Below the pieces are notes generated by a model. The model had not been told where the DNA came from and searched no databases. It saw only the letters and a program-made list of their open reading frames with translations. A stretch of DNA of 10,946 bases from Methanolinea sp. UBA477 (GTDB lineage: Archaea; Halobacteriota; Methanomicrobia; Methanomicrobiales; Methanospirillaceae), in assembly GCA_002509485.1 (NCBI GenBank), contig DAWO01000112.1, positions 1-10,946 of the forward strand, given 5' to 3'. Positions 6,028-10,946 of this stretch are shown here, piece by piece; within the stretch, counting starts at the first letter, position 1, and every line of letters begins with the position of its first letter. Both the position numbers and the translations under genes were made by a program.

Positions 6028-7712
6028 GATGCCCACTCCAGAAGGTCCGACAGCGAGTACGTATTGATCACTCCCTCCGGAGTCCCCCATCCCCTCCGTA
6101 TAACCGAGACCCCAAATCTCATGTGTTCAAACTCTTCTGCCCCATGCGAATCGGTCCCGATCGAGATCTTCACACCAGTCTTCATCGATTCCCTGATATA
6201 GACATCATCGAGATCCAGCCGGTACGGGGATGCATTGCACTCGAGGGCCGTACCTGTATCAGACGCACGTTCGATCACCCTCGACAGGTCGATCTCATAT
6301 GGCTTTCGTCTCCCGATTATCCTTCCCGTAGGATGACCTATGATATCCACGTCATCAGAGTCCACGGCAGACAACACCCTCCGGGTCATGATGTCTTTTT
6401 CCTGTCCAAACGACGAATGAACCGACGCGATGACGATATCAAGGTCTGCGAGAATGTGTGCGGGAAGACCAAGCGATCCATCCGCAAGGATATCGACTTC
6501 TATCCCGTGCACAAGCCGGCAGGAGGCGTCGCGGTTGATCACCTCTATCTCGTGTGCCTGCCTTTCTAATGCCTCCTCGTCCAGCCCACGGGCGATTCCG
6601 AGCGTTTTCGAGTGATCAGAACAGACAATATATTCATATCCCATCTTCTCACCGATCCCGGAGAGTTCAACAAGCGAGAGGCTGCCATCGCTCCAGTTGC
6701 TGTGGACATGCAGGTCTCCGCGAATGTCACCGGTCGCGACAAGATTTGGAAGCGAATGCGTTGTCGCAGCCTCGATCTCCCCCCAGTCCTCCCTCAGTTC
6801 CGGGACAATATATTCAATCCCAAGAAATGAAAACAGTTCCTCTTCGGTTGCAAACGTGTTCAGGTTCCCGTGTGACCTGTCCTCTATCCCGTACTCGTTC
6901 AGTTTATACCCATTATTGAGTGCGATCTCCCGCATCCGGATATTAAAAGCCTTGGATCCGGTAAGATACAGCAGCATCGAGCCGAACCGGGAGGGGCTGG
7001 TGAACCTCACATCTACCCTCTTGTTTTGGCAGCGCAGGGAGGTCTTCTTCTCCCCTTCATCGATGATCTCTTCTGCAACCGTGCGGAGTTTCGGATTCAG
7101 GAGAGCAGCCGGTTCTGTTGTGACGATATCAATATCGCCAATGGTGCTCTTTCCTCTCCTGTAGCTTCCTGCAACTTCAAATGTCGTGGGGAGAAGGACC
7201 TCTGTTACCCTGGATATCACCTCCTCTGCCTCGAGACGGTTCATTCGATCCGACCTCTGGCGAAAAGACGAGATGGACTTCAGGAACTTCTCTTCCTTCT
7301 TCTCACCAAATCCCCTGACAGCCCGGATCCTGTTGCCCCGGGCGGCCCTTTCCAGGTCTTCGATACTCTCGATCCCAAGTTTCTGCCAGAGCGTGTGCGC
7401 CGTCCTTGGTCCTATCCCATCCAGTTCCAGCAACTCGATCAACGATGCAGGTATTGCCGCCTTCAGTTCCTCGAGTTCACGAAAAGAGCCGGTATCCTTT
7501 ATCTCCATAATCTTTCTGGCAATATTGACACCGATCCCGCCGACCTGCTCGAGCGATCTTTCATCGCATTTCGTAACGGCCGAGGGCAGCCGCTCCACGA
7601 CGTCTGCAGCCCGGTAATATGCCCGGACTTTAAAGACATTCTGGCCGGTCAGTTCAAGCAATTCACCCATGGAATGAAGTTTTTCTGCCACCTGCCGGTT
7701 GGTGCTGTCCAT
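6024..7712 (-). CDS. polX: DNA polymerase X with PHP phosphoesterase domain
   Basis: Family X repair polymerase (gap filling in base excision repair) with a PHP metal-dependent nuclease domain; 562 residues, the usual length. Domains in order: N-terminal 8-kDa-like helix-hairpin-helix region (1-80; QVGGIGVNIARKI at 56-68); second HhH (LDGIGPRTAHTL, 97-108) and VRGFGEKKEEKFL (132-144); nucleotidyltransferase palm with GSYRRGKSTIGDIDIV (182-197; metal Asp193, Asp195) and third Asp234 (KRVDVRF); thumb through about 315; PHP domain 330-562 with DLHVHSNWSDG (H335, H337, D342), CSDHS (D366, H367), HGIEVDI (E405), SVHSS (H432), IGHP (H460) and GTDSHG (D521, H523). Both active sites look intact, so polymerase and 3'-5' exonuclease or phosphodiesterase activities are expected. 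Start ATG 7712 has AGGAGA 5 nt upstream. It is the first gene of a two-gene minus-strand unit, with its stop overlapping the start of the NgBR-like gene. Confidence 0.95.
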   Translation of the reverse strand: MDSTNRQVAEKLHSMGELLELTGQNVFKVRAYYRAADVVERLPSAVTKCDERSLEQVGGIGVNIARKIMEIKDTGSFRELEELKAAIPASLIELLELDGIGPRTAHTLWQKLGIESIEDLERAARGNRIRAVRGFGEKKEEKFLKSISSFRQRSDRMNRLEAEEVISRVTEVLLPTTFEVAGSYRRGKSTIGDIDIVTTEPAALLNPKLRTVAEEIIDEGEKKTSLRCQNKRVDVRFTSPSRFGSMLLYLTGSKAFNIRMREIALNNGYKLNEYGIEDRSHGNLNTFATEEELFSFLGIEYIVPELREDWGEIEAATTHSLPNLVATGDIRGDLHVHSNWSDGSLSLVELSGIGEKMGYEYIVCSDHSKTLGIARGLDEEALERQAHEIEVINRDASCRLVHGIEVDILADGSLGLPAHILADLDIVIASVHSSFGQEKDIMTRRVLSAVDSDDVDIIGHPTGRIIGRRKPYEIDLSRVIERASDTGTALECNASPYRLDLDDVYIRESMKTGVKISIGTDSHGAEEFEHMRFGVSVIRRGWGTPEGVINTYSLSDLLEWAS

Positions 7713-7810
7713 GTATTTCTCCTGCCCTCTTCACGAAAACCCGATAGCTATTTTGTCGATTTTCGGGAACGGATCCCCATGTCTCGTACACGTATCATCC
7801 GTCTCACTTT

Positions 7811-7821
7811 TTTATAAAGAG
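7811..7821 (-). promoter_or_regulatory. TATA box, probably for polX
   Basis: On the minus strand the sequence reads CTTTATAAAAAAG, close to the archaeal TATA consensus. It would place a transcription start near 7785 and a leader of about 70 nt before ATG 7712. The core TTTATAAA is palindromic, so it could also serve the divergent regulator gene, with a start near 7842. Confidence 0.45.
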
Positions 7822-7872
7822 AACGTACTAATCCTCCCAAAAAACCGCATCACGCCATATCATCATACAAAC

Positions 7873-7881
7873 CCATATTAT
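7873..7881 (+). promoter_or_regulatory. possible TATA box giving a leaderless regulator transcript
   Basis: CATATTATT is centred about 28 nt before ATG 7906, the normal distance from TATA box to transcription start in archaea. No Shine-Dalgarno match precedes this ATG (the bases are A/T-rich, AAATTTATTGTTC). Together these suggest that transcription begins at or very near the start codon. I see no clear dyad operator in 7713-7905. Confidence 0.4.
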
Positions 7882-7905
7882 TCCGGCACTCCAAATTTAT
7901 TGTTC

Positions 7906-8544
7906 ATGGAGACTGCGCTGCGGGAAGACTACCTGGAAGCACTTTTTAAATATGCGCAGGAGAGAAACAGCCCGCCCGCACCATCTGAATTCGCGGATTA
8001 CCTTGGAAAGCCTGTAGACGAGGTGCGGAAGATGCTGGCAGCTCTTGAAAAAGAAGGAGACATCGAACCTGGCGGCGACCATATCCGGCTCTCCACCCAG
8101 GGCAGGGATCTCGGACGAAGGGTTCTGCGCAAGCACCAGACTCTCGAACGTTTTTTCACCGAGGTGCTTGGATTTGATCCTGATATCGCCTCAACAGAGG
8201 CATGTACGCTCGAACACAAGGTATCAGATGACGCAATTGCCCGTCTGGGCACATATATACGGAATCCGTTTAAAGGAGGCGATATCCCCTGCAGGAGGCG
8301 GGGCAGGGGTGGCTGGAAATTTTCATCCATCCTCGATTTTTCCGAGGGAGCCGAACTCGTCATCAAAAATATTCCCTGTCACGGCAATTACAGCCGTCTT
8401 GCAGATCTTGGGATCTTTCCCGGTGAAAAAATTGTTCTTGTGAGGAAACTCTCCAACGATGCCGTAGTCATTCGGGTCAAAGGCTGTGATATCGCGTTAT
8501 CTCCCGAGATTGCCCAATCTGTTTGCGTGGAGCATCCCGGATGA
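7906..8544 (+). CDS. DtxR/MntR-family metalloregulator fused to FeoA domain
   Basis: Metal-dependent DNA-binding repressor, 212 residues. Seen: winged helix about 1-70 (ALREDYLEALFKYAQ; recognition region KPVDEVRKMLAALEKEG; wing DHIRLSTQGRDLG). The dimerisation and metal-binding helices run about 71-118 with RKHQTLERFF (H77) and EACTLEHKVSD (E98, C100, E103, H104). After a basic linker (CRRRGRGG), an SH3-like FeoA domain spans about 147-211 (GAELVIKNI, RLADLGIFPGEKI, VIRVKGCDIALS). Metal ligands are mixed: D8, E11 and H77 as in MntR, but Cys100 at the place where MntR has Glu and DtxR has Cys. Context: its TGA overlaps the feoB ATG (ATGA), so it probably senses ferrous iron and controls its own operon. 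The start was set at ATG 7906, where family homology begins. The reading frame is open back to 7699, but that stretch lies in the promoter region and reads unlike the family. Confidence 0.88.
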   Translation: METALREDYLEALFKYAQERNSPPAPSEFADYLGKPVDEVRKMLAALEKEGDIEPGGDHIRLSTQGRDLGRRVLRKHQTLERFFTEVLGFDPDIASTEACTLEHKVSDDAIARLGTYIRNPFKGGDIPCRRRGRGGWKFSSILDFSEGAELVIKNIPCHGNYSRLADLGIFPGEKIVLVRKLSNDAVVIRVKGCDIALSPEIAQSVCVEHPG

Positions 8545-10391
8545 AATTTGTCCTTGTCGGAAACCCAAATGTCGGCAAATCGCTTATTTTTCAGCAGTTG
8601 ACGGGTCTTGGCGTCGAGGTGAGCAATTATCCCGGGACCACCGTCGACCTCATGAGAGGAAACGTCTGTTACGAGAGGGAGATAAAGGAGATTGTGGACC
8701 TCCCCGGCATTTATTCCCTCGATGGAGATTCAGACGAAGAGAAGATGGTGCGCTCGTTCATCGTCTCCGGGCAGGGCGACGTCTATATCGCCGTCCTGGA
8801 TGCAGCCCACCTGGAACGGAACCTGTACCTCCTCACCCAACTGGCCGAGTTCAGAAGACCGATGATCGCCGTTTTGAACATGATGGACGAAGCCTCGAAG
8901 CAGGGCATGGAGATCGACGTCGCAGGCCTCGAAGAGGTATTCGGTATACCCGTAATAACGACTACTGCGATACAGGGGAAAAATATCGGCGAGATCATTC
9001 CAAGAGCAACCTTCTCCTCTTCGATCTCGCACCTCGAGGTCAATTATGATCACCATGTCGAGGCCGCGATACGGAGTCTTGCCCCCGGGTTTTCAATAAG
9101 CAGGATCGAGGCACTCTATGCCCTCCAGGGCATCGGAGACGACCCTGAACTCCTGGAGTCAGCAGAGATACTGGCACTTGAACTGGAGCGAATCCATCAC
9201 ATGTCAGTCCACCAGATCATCGCCGGGAACAGGCACCATTGCGCCCACACCATCGCAAAAAAACTCCTTCGGGAGAGTGAAACCCGCAGGTTCAGAGACC
9301 TGGACAGGATACTGACGACAACATTTCCCGGTATTCCAATCCTCTTTGGAATACTCCTTTCGATACTCCTCGTCGTGTTCATGACCGGATCGTGGATGGA
9401 AGAGTCCATAGTCGAATTGATGCAGTTGACCCTCGTCGATCCGTTCCTGGCACTCGACCTTCCGCCATTGGTCCGGCAGGTCGGCTTCTCGTTTCTCCTT
9501 TCCCTGCAGGCAGGACTGGGAATAGCGTTCCCATTCGTCTTTACCTTTTATATCTTCATCTCAATCCTCGAGGATTCAGGGTACCTGACGAGAGCTGCAT
9601 TCCTTGCAGACAGGTTCATGCACCGTCTTGGGATGCACGGGCAGGGCATCATCCCCATTATGCTCGGGTTTGGCTGCAATGTCCCTGCACTGATGAGCAT
9701 CCGCTTCTTAAAGAGCCGCCGGGAGCGAATAATCGCATCGTTTCTCGTCACCATGATCCCGTGCTCTGCACGGACTGTTATAATTGCTGGAATCGTCGCT
9801 TCATTTGTCGGAATAGCAGCCGCGTTGAGTATATATGTCGTGATATTTGTCCTTGTTTTCCTGACAGGAATTATCCTTTCGCGTATAACACCTGGTGAAC
9901 AATACGGGATGATACTTGAAATGGCTCCGCTCCGAAGGCCCGAATGGAAGAATGTACTTCAGAAATCATGGCTTCGTATCAAGGAATTTCTGTACATCGC
10001 CATGCCCCTGCTTATCGTGGCCAGCATCATTCTTGGACTGCTGCAGTATGCAGGCGCATTCGAGGTCTTTGAGTCCCTGATCAACCCGTTCTCCACCATC
10101 ATCCTCGGAATTCCTTCATATGCGACCACGGCACTGGTATTTGGTATTCTCCGGAAGGAGATGGCTCTTGAAACCCTGATCATACTCGCAGGAACGGCTG
10201 ACCTCTCATCAGTCATGACAGGGATCCAGCTGTATATCTTTGCAATCGTCAGTGTGCTCTTCGTTCCCTGCATCTCGACAATCGCGGTCCTTCAGAAAGA
10301 GCTCGGGACAAGGATCGCTGCGATGGTCTCATTTTACACGCTTGGACTCGGTGTTTTTATAGGAGCACTTATAAACCTTCTCATAAAATGA
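8541..10391 (+). CDS. feoB: ferrous iron transport protein B
   Basis: Nucleotide-driven Fe(II) permease of the cell membrane, 616 residues (shorter than many bacterial FeoB, typical for archaeal ones). Seen: N-terminal G domain with G1 GNPNVGKS (7-14), switch region NYPGTTVD (29-36), G3 DLPG (53-56), G4 NMMD (113-116) and a G5-like TTTA (140-143); then a helical spacer (160-255). The membrane part from about 264 has 7-8 or more hydrophobic helices. It holds the Gate-type motifs GFGCNVPALMS (376-386, C379), MIPCSARTVI (405-414, C408), FGILRKEMALE (534-544) and FVPCISTIAVLQKELG (574-589, C577). All hallmark motifs are intact. Start ATG 8541 overlaps the regulator stop and has GGAG 8 nt upstream; an in-frame TTG at 8523 is unlikely. 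No separate feoA or feoC gene is seen beside it; the only FeoA-like domain is on the regulator. Confidence 0.95.
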   Translation: MKFVLVGNPNVGKSLIFQQLTGLGVEVSNYPGTTVDLMRGNVCYEREIKEIVDLPGIYSLDGDSDEEKMVRSFIVSGQGDVYIAVLDAAHLERNLYLLTQLAEFRRPMIAVLNMMDEASKQGMEIDVAGLEEVFGIPVITTTAIQGKNIGEIIPRATFSSSISHLEVNYDHHVEAAIRSLAPGFSISRIEALYALQGIGDDPELLESAEILALELERIHHMSVHQIIAGNRHHCAHTIAKKLLRESETRRFRDLDRILTTTFPGIPILFGILLSILLVVFMTGSWMEESIVELMQLTLVDPFLALDLPPLVRQVGFSFLLSLQAGLGIAFPFVFTFYIFISILEDSGYLTRAAFLADRFMHRLGMHGQGIIPIMLGFGCNVPALMSIRFLKSRRERIIASFLVTMIPCSARTVIIAGIVASFVGIAAALSIYVVIFVLVFLTGIILSRITPGEQYGMILEMAPLRRPEWKNVLQKSWLRIKEFLYIAMPLLIVASIILGLLQYAGAFEVFESLINPFSTIILGIPSYATTALVFGILRKEMALETLIILAGTADLSSVMTGIQLYIFAIVSVLFVPCISTIAVLQKELGTRIAAMVSFYTLGLGVFIGALINLLIK

Positions 10392-10401
10392 TGGTTGAGG
10401 A

Positions 10402-10946
10402 ATGTACATCTATAAAAGTGGAATAAAAGTGATAGATGATGCATTGGGCGGCCTGGAGTCCGGAACCAATATCCTCATCCTTGTTCCGTCCCTCTCCTCC
10501 GGAGATCGTATCGGATATACCATCTCAAAGCCCAAAAGCGGGGAATTTTCGATTATTTTATCCACTGATCATCCTTCAGCCGATATCGAGGAGACGCTGG
10601 AACTCTCTCCCTTCCAGAGGACCCACACAGGAATCATAGACACCGTTACAAAACTCATGTCTCCCGAGGCTGCCGATTCTGTTCGGGTAAAATACGTCCC
10701 AAGCGCCAGTGATCTCACAGGTATCGGGATCAAGTTTACCCGGATGGTCGAAGAGATGTTCAGGGGTGATTTTTCAGAAGACGAGCTGGAGATTTTTCCG
10801 CCTCCCATCCGGTTTTACTTAAATTCCCTCTCGACACTTCTCATGTACCGGAGGGTTGAAGTGCTGTACCAGTTTCTTCATGTTATTACGACAAAGCTGA
10901 AAAAAATGGAGGCTCTGGGAATTTATGTGTTGAACAAGGAATCCTT
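10402..10946 (+). CDS. KaiC/RecA-like protein with degenerate ATPase motifs (partial, runs off the window)
   Basis: The first 181 codons are visible; the 3' end lies beyond the window. Seen: MYIYKSGIKVIDDALGG and LESGTNILILVPS follow the pattern of KaiC-type domains (TGIxxLDxxLGGGxxxGxxxLlxG), but the Walker A P-loop is replaced by VPSLSSGDR (28-36), with no GKT/S. The later block FYLNSLSTLLMYR (138-150) matches the KaiC Walker B region (IDSLSTLL) with Asn141 for the Asp. The following helix LYQFLHVITTKLKKMEALG also fits. Known: archaea carry many KaiC/GvpD/RAD55-type paralogues implicated in signalling, some without ATPase residues. Inference: a regulatory, non-hydrolysing member. It starts 10 bp after feoB, so it is probably in the iron operon, though a functional link to iron is unproven. 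GAGGA sits very close to the ATG; the start is chosen because the KaiC-like homology begins here. Confidence 0.7.
   Translation, partial: MYIYKSGIKVIDDALGGLESGTNILILVPSLSSGDRIGYTISKPKSGEFSIILSTDHPSADIEETLELSPFQRTHTGIIDTVTKLMSPEAADSVRVKYVPSASDLTGIGIKFTRMVEEMFRGDFSEDELEIFPPPIRFYLNSLSTLLMYRRVEVLYQFLHVITTKLKKMEALGIYVLNKES

Noticed and set aside
5383..6090. Longer start (ATG 6090) for the NgBR-like subunit
   Set aside because: It would overlap polX by 67 bp and add 21 residues with no UppS resemblance. ATG 6027 gives an ATGA overlap, a ribosome site and a start right at the conserved LYEK region.
7026..7817. 263-residue plus-strand open frame opposite polX
   Set aside because: Antisense shadow; polX has all catalytic motifs in the minus strand, and this frame has no recognisable domain or start signal.
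7699..7905. Upstream in-frame extension of the DtxR-type regulator, overlapping the polX 5' end
   Set aside because: The extra 69 residues are not regulator-like, the region carries TATA boxes, and homology starts at ATG 7906 with Asp8 and Glu11 in the expected positions.
8523..8540. TTG start for feoB
   Set aside because: ATG 8541 starts directly at the G domain (MKFVLVGNPN), overlaps the regulator stop as ATGA and has GGAG at good spacing.
10410..10417. TATA-like CTATAAAAG just after the feoB stop
   Set aside because: It lies inside the first codons of the KaiC-like gene, so a promoter here would start transcription within the conserved N-terminal motif; no suitable later start codon is seen.
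10391..10426. Mini-ORF of 11 codons whose ATG overlaps the feoB stop (TGATG)
   Set aside because: Too short to support as a gene; it overlaps the start of the KaiC-like gene in another frame and lacks its own ribosome site. It could be chance.

Overview
The window (about 55% GC by eye) looks like chromosomal DNA of a methanogenic archaeon, most likely of the order Methanomicrobiales (inference). The reasons are perfect archaeal Shine-Dalgarno sites (AGGTGA, GGAGGTGA), TATA-like boxes, a beta-rich surface-protein domain I associate with Methanomicrobiales, an archaeal radical SAM protein of the COG2108 type, an archaeal PolX, and a DtxR-FeoA fusion regulator in front of feoB. I see no tRNA, rRNA, CRISPR array, insertion sequence or other mobile element.

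Layout. (1) 75-3532: two exported proteins on the plus strand. One is a membrane-anchored surface protein with a Ser/Thr/Pro-rich stalk. The other is a large secreted papain-like (C1) cysteine protease with lectin-like and Ig-like domains. (2) 3605-5409: a plus-strand pair, an uncharacterised radical SAM protein coupled (TGATG overlap) to a cis-prenyltransferase (UppS family) with a complete catalytic Asp motif. (3) 5383-7712: a convergent minus-strand pair, polX followed through an ATGA overlap by a second UppS homologue that has lost the catalytic Asp motif. (4) 7906-10946: plus-strand iron module. A probably leaderless DtxR-FeoA regulator is ATGA-coupled to feoB, and is followed 10 bp later by a KaiC/RecA-like protein with degenerate nucleotide-binding motifs, cut by the window edge.

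The most interesting point is the convergent pair of cis-prenyltransferase homologues. The plus-strand protein keeps the DGN catalytic motif but lacks the C-terminal RxG motif. The minus-strand protein has lost DGN but ends in RFGK. This is the division of labour of the eukaryotic DHDDS/NgBR (Rer2/Nus1) heteromer. The two genes overlap by 27 bp at their 3' ends, and the codons for the RFGK end lie inside the overlap. A heteromeric enzyme of this kind would make the long-chain polyprenyl (dolichol-type) carrier used to glycosylate exported proteins, such as the two encoded at the left of the window; that link is only inference.

The iron module is self-consistent: regulator, FeoA-type domain and FeoB ferrous iron permease are translated from overlapping frames, so the regulator probably controls its own operon according to metal level. 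Intergenic stretches are all shorter than 300 bp. The longest, 7713-7905, holds the divergent promoters of polX and the iron operon.
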